Source of the DNA: Actinomycetota bacterium
Lineage (GTDB): Bacteria; Actinomycetota; CADDZG01; WHSQ01
DNA length: 64,000 nucleotides
NCBI GenBank assembly: GCA_030446465.1
Contig: JAUJNI010000001.1
Span: 131,776-195,775, forward strand
Reading direction: 5' to 3'
Below are positions 1 to 8,829 of this stretch, one piece after another. Every line of letters begins with the position of its first letter. Position 1 is the stretch's first letter. A program made the position numbers and the translations under genes. The notes beneath the pieces were generated by a model that did no database searches, was not told the origin of the DNA, and worked only from the letters and a program-made list of their open reading frames with translations.

Positions 1-1901
1 CGGTCGTGTGGGTTTTCAACCTTTACAGGACGAGCGGGGACGGTCCCCAGAAGATCGAATCGGTCAACCAGTGGGAGCAAATGGTCCGCGACGACGAGAT
101 CGCCACGGCAAAGTTCCTAACCAAGGACGAAAAGGTTGTGGGGGAGAAGAAGAACGGCACCGAGTACGAGCTGTTCCTTCCCAAGGACACCGTGGACGAC
201 TACGCCGAGCTGGCGGCCGCCTACGAAGTGGAGATCTCAGCCGATCCCCAGGCCGGCTCGTTGATATTGACGGTGCTGTTCCAGTTCCTGCCCATCATTC
301 TGATCGTGCTCCTCTTCTTCTTCTTGATGCAGCAGATGCAGGGCGGTGGGAACCGCGTCATGTCGTTCGGCAAGTCCAAGGCCAGGCTCGTCACCAAGGA
401 TCAACCGAAGATCACTTTTTCCGACGTCGCCGGGCTTGATGAGGCGGTCGAGGAGCTCCAGGAGATAAAGGAGTACCTCGAGGCGCCTCAGAGGTTCCAG
501 GCGATGGGAGCCAAGATCCCTAAAGGCGTGCTCCTGTTCGGTCCCCCCGGAACCGGCAAGACGCTTCTGGCGCGAGCCGTTGCGGGTGAGGCCGGAGTCC
601 CCTTCTTCTCTATCTCTGGCTCTGACTTCGTCGAGATGTTCGTCGGGGTCGGTGCAAGCCGGGTCCGCGACCTCTTCGAGCAGGCGAAAGCGAACGCTCC
701 CTCGATCGTGTTCATGGACGAGATCGACGCGGTCGGGCGGCACCGAGGGGCTGGCCTCGGTGGCGGTCACGATGAGCGGGAGCAGACTCTGAACCAGCTG
801 CTCGTCGAGATGGACGGTTTCGACATCAAGGGCGGTGTGATCTTGATAGCGGCGACCAACCGTCCGGACATCCTCGACCCGGCGCTGCTGAGACCGGGCC
901 GCTTCGACCGTCAGATCGTCGTCGACAGGCCCGACTTGAACGGCAGGATCGGCATCCTCAAGGTCCATACGAGGGGCAAGCCCATGTCCGACGATGCGGA
1001 CGTGGAGGTGCTGGCCAAGCGCACCCCAGGCTTCACCGGGGCCGATCTCGCCAACGTCGTCAACGAGGCCGCGTTGCTGTCGGCCCGCTTCTCTCGCAAC
1101 GAGATCAGCATGAACGAGCTCGAAGAGGCTATCGACCGCGTCGTGGCGGGTCCTGAAAGAAGGAGCCGGGTGATCTCCGAGCAAGAGAAGAAGGTGATCG
1201 CCTATCACGAGGCCGGCCACGCGCTCGTGAGCCATGCTCTTCCCAATGCGGATCCGGTGCACAAGGTCTCGATCGTTTCGCGTGGCCGGGCCTTGGGTTA
1301 CACGCTTACGCTTCCGAACGAAGATCGCTTCTTGGTCACTCGCTCCCAGCTCGTCGATGAGCTCGCCATGCTGCTGGGCGGGCGAGTCGCAGAGGAGATC
1401 GTGTTCAACGAACCGACCACCGGCGCGCAGGACGACATCCAGCGTTGCACGCGCATCGCCAAGCAGATGGTCATGCAGTTCGGGATGTCGGAGCTCGGCC
1501 CGCTGGCGCTGGGCGAGACCGAGTCGCAGCCGTTCCTCGGCCGCGACTTGGGTCACGTGAAGGACTACTCGGACGTGGTGGCGGCAAAGATCGACGCGGA
1601 GGTGCGCCGGTTGGTCGAAGAGGCACACGACGAGGCACGCGACATCCTCACCAAGTACCGCGAGAAGCTTGATCTCATGGTGGATCGTCTCCTCGAGAAG
1701 GAATCGCTGGAGAAGTCGGAAGTGGCCGAGATCCTGGCGGAAGTGGCGAAGCAATCGCCGTCCGACCCAGTGGAGCGCGCTCGCCTCCGCCGCAAGGCGC
1801 GGGAAGATGCGGATGCGCAAGTCGCGGCGGCCTCCGAAGCTCCCAAAGAGCGAAGGCGTCTTCCCCGTCCGGCGCCGAAGCCGCGGCTGGGCGAAGCGTA
1901 G
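1..1901 (+). CDS. ftsH: ATP-dependent zinc metalloprotease FtsH (5' end missing)
   Basis: Membrane-anchored AAA+ protease that extracts and degrades membrane and regulatory proteins. Counting from the GTG at position 6, a transmembrane segment lies at residues 85-108, Walker A GPPGTGKT at 179-186, Walker B IVFMDEID at 234-241, the second region of homology ([17 protein letters not shown]) near 285-301 and the zinc-protease motif HEAGH at 401-405. FtsH normally starts with an extra membrane helix before the extracytoplasmic domain; here that domain begins at once and the frame is open to the window edge, so the first helix lies upstream. The tail is Arg/Pro-rich. It precedes the folate genes, a common actinobacterial order. 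Confidence 0.97.
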   Translation, partial: VVWVFNLYRTSGDGPQKIESVNQWEQMVRDDEIATAKFLTKDEKVVGEKKNGTEYELFLPKDTVDDYAELAAAYEVEISADPQAGSLILTVLFQFLPIILIVLLFFFLMQQMQGGGNRVMSFGKSKARLVTKDQPKITFSDVAGLDEAVEELQEIKEYLEAPQRFQAMGAKIPKGVLLFGPPGTGKTLLARAVAGEAGVPFFSISGSDFVEMFVGVGASRVRDLFEQAKANAPSIVFMDEIDAVGRHRGAGLGGGHDEREQTLNQLLVEMDGFDIKGGVILIAATNRPDILDPALLRPGRFDRQIVVDRPDLNGRIGILKVHTRGKPMSDDADVEVLAKRTPGFTGADLANVVNEAALLSARFSRNEISMNELEEAIDRVVAGPERRSRVISEQEKKVIAYHEAGHALVSHALPNADPVHKVSIVSRGRALGYTLTLPNEDRFLVTRSQLVDELAMLLGGRVAEEIVFNEPTTGAQDDIQRCTRIAKQMVMQFGMSELGPLALGETESQPFLGRDLGHVKDYSDVVAAKIDAEVRRLVEEAHDEARDILTKYREKLDLMVDRLLEKESLEKSEVAEILAEVAKQSPSDPVERARLRRKAREDADAQVAAASEAPKERRRLPRPAPKPRLGEA

Positions 1902-2189
1902 GGCTCGGGCAAGGGGGCTGCGCGGCGGCAGGCCTGCGCTGCGGCGAAGGCTCCGCTCCGCTCAGGCACCCCGCTCTTTCAGCCTTCGCTACGGGAGCCT
2001 GCGTCCTCGCTCCGGCCGTCTCCACCCACCACTCGTGCCACTCGCTATGAGGAGAGGAAGCGCCCTCCCTCCTCGCTCCGCTGGTACCTGGCCCGCTGCC
2101 CTTGCCACTCACCGTGAGAGAGTGGAGCACCCGCCGTCGGAGAGTAGAGCCGCCCGCCTCGTCCGGAGGTAGTGCAGCTCCGGTGGCCG
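1902..2189. other. ftsH downstream region without a convincing gene
   Basis: Convergent space between ftsH and a minus-strand gene. Apart from hairpin repeat copy 1, there is a short stem near 2107-2127 (CCACTC with GAGTGG). The open frames here are low-complexity Arg/Pro/Ser shadows in high-GC sequence, with no recognisable domain or Shine-Dalgarno sequence. Confidence 0.5.
1944..2010 (+). repeat. Hairpin repeat, copy 1
   Basis: The 32-nt core at 1959-1990 is identical to the core at 46585-46616. It is enclosed by a 7-bp stem, AGGCTCC (1948-1954) with GGAGCCT (1994-2000). The stem sequence differs from those of the other two copies but pairs perfectly. An alternative 9-bp stem, GCGAAGGCT (1944-1952) with AGCCTTCGC (1981-1989), is possible only in this copy. 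It lies just after ftsH. No terminator T-tract follows. Confidence 0.7.
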
Positions 2190-2693
2190 TCAAACGTTTT
2201 CGTTGAGGTGGGCGTGTAGGTACGCCTGCAGGTCGGGCTCCGGGGCCTGCAGGATGTGGCGGACCCAGGCGTTTCTCTCAAAGCCGATAACGGCGAGATC
2301 CCAGCTGCACGCGGTCAATTCGTCGTCCGCTGCCGGACTGAGCTGTGCGAGGTTCTTGTCCTCGGCGATGAACATCTTGTGGTGGAGTTCGTCCTCGTTC
2401 TCCCACCAGTCGACGAAGGCGATCGAGGCCGTTCGCCCTTCGTGGGCGCAGATGAAGCCGACGCCATAGCGAGAGTCCGTTCGGGCGGGTTGTGGAAGCA
2501 CGCTCTTCGCGACGCTCATCACTCCCTCGACCAGCTCTGGTGCGGGTTGTGGCGCCTTGTAAGCGATCCCGTAGACTTTTAGTTGCCACCCGTCGATCTC
2601 CCAAAGCTTGTGGAACCTGATCGGCCGCTTTGTATAAGTCCTGAACCCCCCAAGGTTGATGTGCACCAGGTATGCCTCCAGCATCCGGACCAC
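2190..2693 (-). CDS. Hypothetical protein, 167 aa
   Basis: I do not recognise the family. The product is soluble, with no signal peptide or membrane helix. It is rich in aromatic and acidic residues, with a central stretch (FVDWWENEDELHH) and a C-terminal part (HILQAPEPDLQAYLHAHLN) that look like a folded, conserved protein rather than an antisense shadow. Codon positions look natural. It may start at ATG 2693 or ATG 2684. It is transcribed against its neighbours, between ftsH and folE, which are usually adjacent, so it could be a lineage-specific insertion. Confidence 0.65.
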   Translation of the reverse strand: MVRMLEAYLVHINLGGFRTYTKRPIRFHKLWEIDGWQLKVYGIAYKAPQPAPELVEGVMSVAKSVLPQPARTDSRYGVGFICAHEGRTASIAFVDWWENEDELHHKMFIAEDKNLAQLSPAADDELTACSWDLAVIGFERNAWVRHILQAPEPDLQAYLHAHLNENV

Positions 2694-2897
2694 TCCCTCA
2701 GCAAAGTTACCGCCCTTGCTCCGACACGGCAGACGTCATGTCGCCGTTACATCGCAGCTGGGGAGCTATCGCAAGCGGCGGCTCCAAGGCGCAGATGAGG
2801 TAGTGGGAGAACTTTGCGATGGTTACGGCGCGCGGCAGCGAAGGTCCCACCTGTCGGCTAGGAACAAGTTCGTTCGTGAGGCTGTTTAGGGTGGGGT
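2694..2897. other. Intergenic region between the hypothetical gene and folE
   Basis: This divergent intergenic region must hold the promoter of the folate operon. A possible -10 (TAGGGT) lies at 2888-2893, but it is too close to the folE ATG for a leadered mRNA and I see no matching -35. No repeat or RNA gene is visible. Confidence 0.3.
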
Positions 2898-3509
2898 ATG
2901 GCTGAGCTTCCGGAGAGGGTCACAGAGCTTCCTTCTGCACGAACCATCGATCGTGAGGCGATCGAGGCGAGTGTTCGGAACATCCTCAAAGCGATTGGCG
3001 AGGATCCCCAACGGGATGGGCTGGTGCACACGCCCGAGCGGGTGGCGAGCATGTACGCCGAGATCTTTGCCGGCATGCATCACGATCCCGTCGACGACCT
3101 CGACGTCGTGTTCGAGGCAGGTCACGACGAGATGATCATGGTCCGCGACATAGATCTCGCGAGTCTTTGTGAGCACCATCTCGTCCCCTTCATCGGCAAG
3201 GCGCACGTTGCGTACATCCCCAACCTCCAGGGTCAGATCACCGGTCTGTCCAAGCTGGCCCGGCTGGTCGACACGCTCTCCAAACGACCGCAGGTGCAGG
3301 AACGCCTGACGACCCAGATCGCGGACGCGATCGAGAAGGGGCTCGAACCCCGCGGCGTGCTAGTGGTCATAGAGGCCGAGCATCTCTGCATGACCATGCG
3401 CGGGGTGAAAAAGCCGGGAAGCAAGACGGTGACCTCTGCGGTGCGGGGACTATTTCGCGAGAACGACGCCACGCGCGCAGAGGCAATGGGGCTGATCAAC
3501 CGGTCCTAG
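2898..3509 (+). CDS. folE: GTP cyclohydrolase I
   Basis: First step of tetrahydrofolate synthesis, GTP to 7,8-dihydroneopterin triphosphate. The 203-aa product has the zinc-binding CEHHLVPF motif near residue 92, the following GKAHVAYIP stretch, and the C-terminal MRGVKKPGS motif that carries the second zinc cysteine region (ECFs excluded; motif read as [11 protein letters not shown]). Length matches the family. It begins a four-gene folate cluster (folE, folP, folB, folK) with short gaps or overlaps, so the genes are probably co-transcribed. ATG 2898 is preceded by a G-rich stretch. Confidence 0.97.
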   Translation: MAELPERVTELPSARTIDREAIEASVRNILKAIGEDPQRDGLVHTPERVASMYAEIFAGMHHDPVDDLDVVFEAGHDEMIMVRDIDLASLCEHHLVPFIGKAHVAYIPNLQGQITGLSKLARLVDTLSKRPQVQERLTTQIADAIEKGLEPRGVLVVIEAEHLCMTMRGVKKPGSKTVTSAVRGLFRENDATRAEAMGLINRS

Positions 3510-3542
3510 AGGTCCAGCCGCAACCGTCACTAGACTGAGTCC

Positions 3543-4379
3543 GTGAAGCTGCGTTGCAGGGATCGGTATCTGTCGCTCGAGAGCGCAGTCGTCATGGGGG
3601 TGCTCAACGTTACGCCCGACTCCTTTTCCGATGGGGGTCTTTGGCTCGACTCTGAACGAGCGGTTGAGCACGGCGTCGAGATGGTCGAGCAGGGGGCCTC
3701 CATAGTCGATGTCGGTGGTGAGTCGACGAGGCCTGGAGCCGAGCCCGTGCCCCTCGAAGAAGAGCTGCGAAGGGTGCTGCCGGTCGTCGAGGGTCTGAGC
3801 GGACAAATCGAAGAGCCCATCTCCATCGACACGCGCAAGCCGGAAGTGGCAAGGCGGGCCCTCGATGTTGGCGCTTCAATCGTCAACGACACGACGGGCG
3901 AGATGGCGGATCGTTCGATGGACGAGATCGTTGCTCAATCGGGCGCCGCCGTCGTCGTCATGCACTCGCGCGGAACTCCCGAGACGATGCGGCAGCTCAC
4001 CGAGTACGCAGATGTGGTGGCCGACGTCTCGAGCTTCCTTAGAGGCCGGGCCGAGCAACTCGAGTCCATCGGGATCGAGCGGGAGTCGGTCTGCCTGGAC
4101 CCGGGGATCGGCTTTGCAAAGTCCGCAGACCAAAACCTTCAGTTGATCAACCGGGTCGACGAGCTTGTTGCGCTCGGTTATCCGATTGCCATCGGAACCT
4201 CACGGAAGTCCTTCATCGGTCGAGTGCTGGGCCTCTCGGTCGACCAGCGAACCGAGGCGACCTCGGCGACCGCGGCCTGGTCGGTGTCGAAGGGCGCGCG
4301 CATAGTGCGGGCGCACGACGTCGAGCCTGTCGTACGAACCATTCGCATGATCGAAGCCATTCAGTCGGCGGGGCGGTAG
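3543..4379 (+). CDS. folP: Dihydropteroate synthase
   Basis: Joins 6-hydroxymethyl-dihydropterin pyrophosphate to p-aminobenzoate; this enzyme is the sulfonamide target. The 278-aa protein has the N-terminal signature MGVLNVTPDSFSDGG, the pterin-site region VDVGGESTRPGA, the loop SIDTRKPEVARRA and the C-terminal GTSRKSFIG motif. The start is GTG 3543, 33 nt after folE. It ends 2 nt before folB, indicating translational coupling. Confidence 0.97.
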   Translation: MKLRCRDRYLSLESAVVMGVLNVTPDSFSDGGLWLDSERAVEHGVEMVEQGASIVDVGGESTRPGAEPVPLEEELRRVLPVVEGLSGQIEEPISIDTRKPEVARRALDVGASIVNDTTGEMADRSMDEIVAQSGAAVVVMHSRGTPETMRQLTEYADVVADVSSFLRGRAEQLESIGIERESVCLDPGIGFAKSADQNLQLINRVDELVALGYPIAIGTSRKSFIGRVLGLSVDQRTEATSATAAWSVSKGARIVRAHDVEPVVRTIRMIEAIQSAGR

Positions 4380-4381
4380 CG

Positions 4382-4735
4382 GTGGACGCGATCACCATCA
4401 CGGGCCTGCGCCTGGAGGCACGCATCGGTGTGACCGAACAAGAGCGATCTCACCCTCAATCCGTACTCGTGTCGTTGCATATAGACGCCGATCTCAGTCG
4501 GGCGAGAGCGACAGACGATCTCGCCGATACCGTCGATTATCACCAGGTCGTAAGAGAAATCGCCGAATTGGTCAGGTCGAGCAACGTGCGTCTGCTCGAG
4601 CACCTTGGTGAGAAAATAGCCGGACGCATTTCACGGATGGACGGTGTCTCGGGCGTTACGGTAGAGATCGCGAAGGAGTCACCTCCAGTTGAAGAGGATG
4701 TCGCGGCGATCAGCGTCAAGGTGGAAAAGCGGTGA
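4382..4735 (+). CDS. folB: Dihydroneopterin aldolase
   Basis: Converts dihydroneopterin to 6-hydroxymethyl-dihydropterin in folate synthesis. The 117-aa product opens with the family pattern ITITGLRLEARIGVTEQER, has the DTVDYHQVVREI segment around residue 55, and ends with the VTVEIAKESPP strand typical of FolB. GTG start at 4382, two bases after the folP stop. It overlaps the start region of folK by 4 nt (GTGA). Confidence 0.96.
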   Translation: MDAITITGLRLEARIGVTEQERSHPQSVLVSLHIDADLSRARATDDLADTVDYHQVVREIAELVRSSNVRLLEHLGEKIAGRISRMDGVSGVTVEIAKESPPVEEDVAAISVKVEKR

Positions 4736-4746
4736 GCGGGGACGCC

Positions 4747-5232
4747 ATGTCAAAGGCCTACATAGGGATCGGGTCCAACGTCGGCGATCGGGCATCCTTC
4801 TGCCGGCGAGCCGTCGCCGCGCTCGATGAAGCTGCCGGGGTCAGCGTCGAGAAGGCCTCGAGTCTCTACGAGACCACGCCGGTCGGAGGCCCCCCACAGA
4901 GATCCTTTGTCAATCTCGTAGCCCGTGTCTCCACCGGTCTCGCTCCTCAAGACCTCCTCGGGACATGCAAGGTGATCGAGAGGCGATTGGGCCGAGAAGC
5001 CTCCGAGATCAGATGGGGGCCCAGAGTCATCGACCTCGACGTCTTGCTGTACGACGACGAGAAGATCAACGAGCCCGGCCTCGAGATCCCTCACCCCCGC
5101 CTCGTGCAACGCCGTTTTGTCATGGTGCCGTTGCTGGAGATCGATCCCGGAGCAAGCGACCCCTGGGGTGCTCGATATGCGGACTGGGTCGACGAGGGTG
5201 AGGGTGAAGTGCGCCTCCTCGAGCCTTTCTAG
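4747..5232 (+). CDS. folK: 6-hydroxymethyl-7,8-dihydropterin pyrophosphokinase
   Basis: Transfers pyrophosphate from ATP to hydroxymethyl-dihydropterin, giving the FolP substrate. Typical features are the N-terminal AYIGIGSNVGDR and the catalytic RWGPRVIDLDVLLYDD motif. GTG 4732 overlaps the folB stop (GTGA) and would add five residues. ATG 4747 gives the usual family N-terminus (MSKAYIGIGSN) and is preferred, but coupling at 4732 cannot be excluded. Last gene of the folate cluster. Confidence 0.96.
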   Translation: MSKAYIGIGSNVGDRASFCRRAVAALDEAAGVSVEKASSLYETTPVGGPPQRSFVNLVARVSTGLAPQDLLGTCKVIERRLGREASEIRWGPRVIDLDVLLYDDEKINEPGLEIPHPRLVQRRFVMVPLLEIDPGASDPWGARYADWVDEGEGEVRLLEPF

Positions 5233-5345
5233 CCTGACTAAGCCCTGCGGCCTCTTCTGCCGATAGAACCTTGGCAGGAATAGCTCCTCTCATTCGGGGG
5301 TTACCAACTGCCTAGGGGTTGTCCTCGTCTAGCGGGAGAGTGCGT

Positions 5346-7022
5346 TTGAAGAGATATGCGCTGGGTGTGCTGCTCCTGGCTCTGTCCGGTGTGATGGCGG
5401 CAGCAATGCCTGCCGGCGCTGCCCCCGCGCCACGCCATTCACAGGTCCAACTGACCCCCGCGCACAATGATGCTCTGACCAGGGCCCTGAAGACCGGGAG
5501 GCTCACAAAGGCGGAGTATTCGCTTCAGAGGGCAAAGACGCTGTTCCGGCTCGACGAGGTAAGAGACCGCTTCGGGGCCGTAGCGCGGCCCGATCCCGAG
5601 GAGGCAACCTTCCTCCTGCGTGACTTGGCCCTCACAAAGATCGGGCTGTCTGGGCAGGCCCGTCGGGAGGCTCGTAGCCTGCTTGCCAGGCCCACCGACG
5701 GTGCTGCCGATCCCGTGGCCCTCGGGTACAGAACCTCAGAGGCCCCTCCGGTCTGCACTACAAACCTATGCATCCATTACGTGACTTCCACCTCCGATGC
5801 CCCCGACCCGACCGATAACAACGGCAACGGGGTCCCCGACTACGTAGACGCCGCAAAGAACGTGTTTCAAAACGAGGTGTGGGCCACCGAGATCGGCGCC
5901 TATGGGTACCGCCCCCCGAAGTCGGATTCCTCTTCACCGAACAACGGAGGCAACGGCAAGATCGACATCTACCTCGCCGACGTTGGGGCCGATGGTCTCT
6001 ATGGGCTGTGCACCTCTGACGATCCGAATCTCGAAAACCCCTCGTACCCCTACTTCGACGCCTCCGCTTACTGCGTCGTCGACGACGACTTCGCCGCCGA
6101 CCAATACGGGGGCACGGCCACCGGCATTAGGGCCCTGCAGGTCACCGCGGCTCACGAGTTCTTTCACGCCATCCAGTTCGCCTACGACATCTCAGAGGAC
6201 GTGTGGTTCATGGAGAACACCGCGACGTGGGTGGAGGACGAGGTCTACGACGACATCAACGACAACTACCAGTACCTGCTGGCAAGTGCGCTGAGCAACC
6301 CTGCCAAGCCGCTCGATTACGGCGCCGACTTCTTCCAGTACGGCAACTGGATCTTCTTTCGGTTCTTGTCGGAGCACTTTGGTTCTTCATCGGTTCACGA
6401 CCCGAGCATCGTGAGGCAGGCGTGGGAGCAAGCAGATTCGGCGCCCGGCGGACCCGACCGCTACTCTCTCGAGGCCGTTCGAAAGGCCATCGGGAGTCGC
6501 GGGGAGTCGATAGCCGATGTGTTCGCTCACTTCGGGGCAGCGAACTTCAAGCCCCAGAGCTTCTACGAAGAGGGGACGAGCTACGCAGGCGTCGTAGGCC
6601 CCCCGCCTGTGAGCGGCAGCTTCGTTCTCGGGAGCTCCTCGACTAACACCGGCACGGTCACGAAGAGGCTCGATCACTTGAGCAATCGCTTCTTCGAGCT
6701 CAAGCCCGGCAGCGGAGTAAGCGATGGCGCGAGATTGAGGGTCGTCGTCGACGGCCCGCGGGCGAGCACCGCGCCGCGTGCCACCCTCGTGGTTGTCAAG
6801 ACGTCGGGGACCGTTCGAAAGAACCTGGTGCTGGATGCGGCAGGCGATGGGCGGACCTCGGTCTCTTTTTCTAAAGCGAGCGTGAAGAAGGTGGTGCTGG
6901 TTCTGACCAACGCAAGCACGCGCTACAACTGCTGGGTGAATGCAGACTCACCGTTCTCCTGCCGCGGCTTCTCCAAAGATGACGGCAGGACCTTCAGCTT
7001 CACCGCGCGCCTCCTTCAATAG
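5346..7022 (+). CDS. Secreted metalloprotease-like protein (MXAN_6640 type)
   Basis: The N-terminus has a clear signal peptide (basic KRYALG start, hydrophobic run, AxA-like cleavage near PAGAAPAP), so the product is exported. The central region carries AAHEFFHAIQFAYD, a gluzincin-style HExxH zinc motif, followed by WFMENTATWVEDEVYD with a likely third ligand. This arrangement matches the putative metalloproteases named after Myxococcus MXAN_6640. An Asp/Asn-rich stretch (DPTDNNGNGVPDYVD) resembles a calcium-binding loop. TTG 5346 is chosen because GGGAG lies about 7 nt upstream; GTG 5340 and TTG 5319 are alternatives. Substrate unknown. It stands between the folate and pantothenate operons. 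Confidence 0.8.
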   Translation: MKRYALGVLLLALSGVMAAAMPAGAAPAPRHSQVQLTPAHNDALTRALKTGRLTKAEYSLQRAKTLFRLDEVRDRFGAVARPDPEEATFLLRDLALTKIGLSGQARREARSLLARPTDGAADPVALGYRTSEAPPVCTTNLCIHYVTSTSDAPDPTDNNGNGVPDYVDAAKNVFQNEVWATEIGAYGYRPPKSDSSSPNNGGNGKIDIYLADVGADGLYGLCTSDDPNLENPSYPYFDASAYCVVDDDFAADQYGGTATGIRALQVTAAHEFFHAIQFAYDISEDVWFMENTATWVEDEVYDDINDNYQYLLASALSNPAKPLDYGADFFQYGNWIFFRFLSEHFGSSSVHDPSIVRQAWEQADSAPGGPDRYSLEAVRKAIGSRGESIADVFAHFGAANFKPQSFYEEGTSYAGVVGPPPVSGSFVLGSSSTNTGTVTKRLDHLSNRFFELKPGSGVSDGARLRVVVDGPRASTAPRATLVVVKTSGTVRKNLVLDAAGDGRTSVSFSKASVKKVVLVLTNASTRYNCWVNADSPFSCRGFSKDDGRTFSFTARLLQ

Positions 7023-7054
7023 TTCCCCCCACGCCGGACCGAGGGCCGGTCACT

Positions 7055-7060
7055 TATGAT
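7055..7060 (+). promoter_or_regulatory. Possible -10 element for the DUF2520/pan operon
   Basis: TATGAT lies 45 nt before the ATG at 7106. No convincing -35 stands 16-18 nt upstream, so this is a weak call. Confidence 0.3.
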
Positions 7061-7105
7061 GTGGGCCACGACCGGTACCCCAGCGGACTGGAACGGAGCC
7101 AGGTA

Positions 7106-7990
7106 ATGGCCGCAGTCATTCCCACGCCCCCCTATCGCATCGCGCTCATCGGCGCGGGACGCGTCGGGACGGCGGTCGCCGAGTTGCTGAGGGGAAACGA
7201 CCACGAGATCGCCGGCGTTGCCGCGGCCACCTCCCGGTCGGCGGCGGCTGCCTCGGTTCGGCTTGGAGCACCGATCTTCGGCGGGGCCGACGAGTTGCCG
7301 GCGTGCGATCTGGTCTTGATCGGGACTCCCGATCGCGCGATCAGGGGTGTGGCGGAGCGCGCCTCCCGACAGATCCGTCCAGGCACCGTCGTCATTCACT
7401 TCGCGGGTTCACTTGGGACCTCCGTCCTGAGATCGGTCATGGAGGCAGGAGGATTGGCGTGCGCCTTGCACCCCGTTCAAGCTTGTCCCGATGTCGATAC
7501 GGCGATCAAGCGGTTGCCCGGCTCGGCGTGGGGCGTGACCTGCGAACCGGGCCTCGAGGAGTGGGCCGCCGGCTTGGTTCAGACCGACCTCCGGGGGCTG
7601 GCCGTTCAGGTAGACGAGGACGATCGGGCACTGTGGCACGCCGCCGCGGTGACCACTTCCAATGGGATTGCCGCGTTGCTTGACTTCGGTGAGGCACTGC
7701 TGACCTCCATCGGGGTCGAGGCGCCGGAGCAAGTGCTGGCACCGCTTGCGGTCGGCACGGTGTCGAACGCGCGCCACGGCGGTGGGGGCGGTGCGACATT
7801 GACCGGCCCCCTGGTGAGAGGCGAGACCGACACGATCGCGGGGCACCTCCGGGGTTTGAAGAGGAGGGCCCCCGGTCTGTCCGAGACCTATGTTCTTGTA
7901 GCTCGTTCCATCCTCAGCGCCGCCACGCGGGTGGGGCGAATGGATGCTTCCACCACCCGCGAGATCGTTGCGATCCTGGAGGACTCGTGA
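7106..7990 (+). CDS. Rossmann-fold and DUF2520 domain oxidoreductase-like protein
   Basis: An N-terminal NAD(P)-binding Rossmann motif (IALIGAGRVGTAVAELL) is followed by a C-terminal all-helical DUF2520 domain (ALHPVQACPD, then the GGGGGATLTGPLVRGE stretch). The fold resembles ProC and ketopantoate reductase-type dehydrogenases. These genes often sit directly before panC in actinobacteria, which suggests a role linked to pantothenate synthesis, perhaps replacing PanE; this is inference. ATG 7106 is preceded by GGAGCCAGG. The frame extends upstream to GTG/ATG-type starts without similarity. The stop overlaps the panC GTG by 4 nt. Confidence 0.88.
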   Translation: MAAVIPTPPYRIALIGAGRVGTAVAELLRGNDHEIAGVAAATSRSAAAASVRLGAPIFGGADELPACDLVLIGTPDRAIRGVAERASRQIRPGTVVIHFAGSLGTSVLRSVMEAGGLACALHPVQACPDVDTAIKRLPGSAWGVTCEPGLEEWAAGLVQTDLRGLAVQVDEDDRALWHAAAVTTSNGIAALLDFGEALLTSIGVEAPEQVLAPLAVGTVSNARHGGGGGATLTGPLVRGETDTIAGHLRGLKRRAPGLSETYVLVARSILSAATRVGRMDASTTREIVAILEDS

Positions 7991-8829
7991 GGATCGCGAG
8001 GACCGGAGTCGAGTTGCGCGAAACGCTTCAGGCGGAGCGGATCTCGGGCCGGACCATCGGGTTCGTGCCGACAATGGGGGCGCTCCACGAGGGCCATCTT
8101 TCCCTCGTACGTCTCGCTCGGGCGAAAGACGAAGCAGTCGTCGTCAGCGTCTTCGTCAACCCATTGCAGTTCGGGCAAGCTGAAGACCTGGAGGCCTATC
8201 CCCGCGATCCAGAGCGGGATTTCGAGCTGCTCGAAGGTGAGGGGACCGACGTCGCGTTTCTCCCTTCGGTCGATGAGATGTATCCGGCCGGAGATTGCAC
8301 AACGATCTCGGTAGGCCGCCCGCTGGGCCGAGTGCTCGAGGGCCACGACAGGCCGGGTCACTTCGACGGGGTCTGTACCGTCGTTGCGAAGCTCTTCAAC
8401 CTGGTGGAGCCCGACCATGCGTTTTTTGGACAAAAGGATGCGCAACAGGTGGCGGTGATCCGAAGGATGGTGCACGACTTGAAGTTTCCGATTGATGTGG
8501 TCGTCGGCCCGACCGTCCGAGATCCCGACGGGCTTGCTTTGAGCAGTCGCAACTGCTTTCTCTCGCCGGAAGATCGCACCAAGGCGCTCGCGTTATCCCG
8601 CGCGCTCAACGCGGGGGCGGCGGAGCTTTCCGCCGGAGGCGCAGTCGAGGTGGTCGAGAAGGTGATGTGGGACCTGCTTGCCGCCGGCGAAGGGGTCGAG
8701 CCGTCCTACGCTCGGGTCGTCGACCGGCACAGTTTCGAAGTTCCGGAGGGCGATACTGGGATGGTGCTGGTCGTTGCGGCGCGCGTTGGCGGCGTTCGCT
8801 TGATCGATAACGTGGAGGTGAAGAGCTGA
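7987..8829 (+). CDS. panC: Pantothenate synthetase
   Basis: ATP-dependent condensation of pantoate with beta-alanine. The 280-aa protein shows the nucleotidyltransferase motif FVPTMGALHEGHLSLV, then VFVNPLQFGQAEDLEAYPRD, HFDGVCTVVAKLFN, FGQKDAQQV and the C-terminal lobe with LSSRNCFLSPEDR. GTG 7987 overlaps the stop of the DUF2520 gene. The panC stop overlaps the coaX ATG by one base. panD, often the next gene, is absent here. Confidence 0.97.
   Translation: MRIARTGVELRETLQAERISGRTIGFVPTMGALHEGHLSLVRLARAKDEAVVVSVFVNPLQFGQAEDLEAYPRDPERDFELLEGEGTDVAFLPSVDEMYPAGDCTTISVGRPLGRVLEGHDRPGHFDGVCTVVAKLFNLVEPDHAFFGQKDAQQVAVIRRMVHDLKFPIDVVVGPTVRDPDGLALSSRNCFLSPEDRTKALALSRALNAGAAELSAGGAVEVVEKVMWDLLAAGEGVEPSYARVVDRHSFEVPEGDTGMVLVVAARVGGVRLIDNVEVKS

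Noticed and set aside
237-1820. 527-aa open frame antisense to ftsH
   Set aside because: Shadow of the strong ftsH codon bias; no domain, composition rich in His/Arg/Leu as expected from antisense of high-GC genes.
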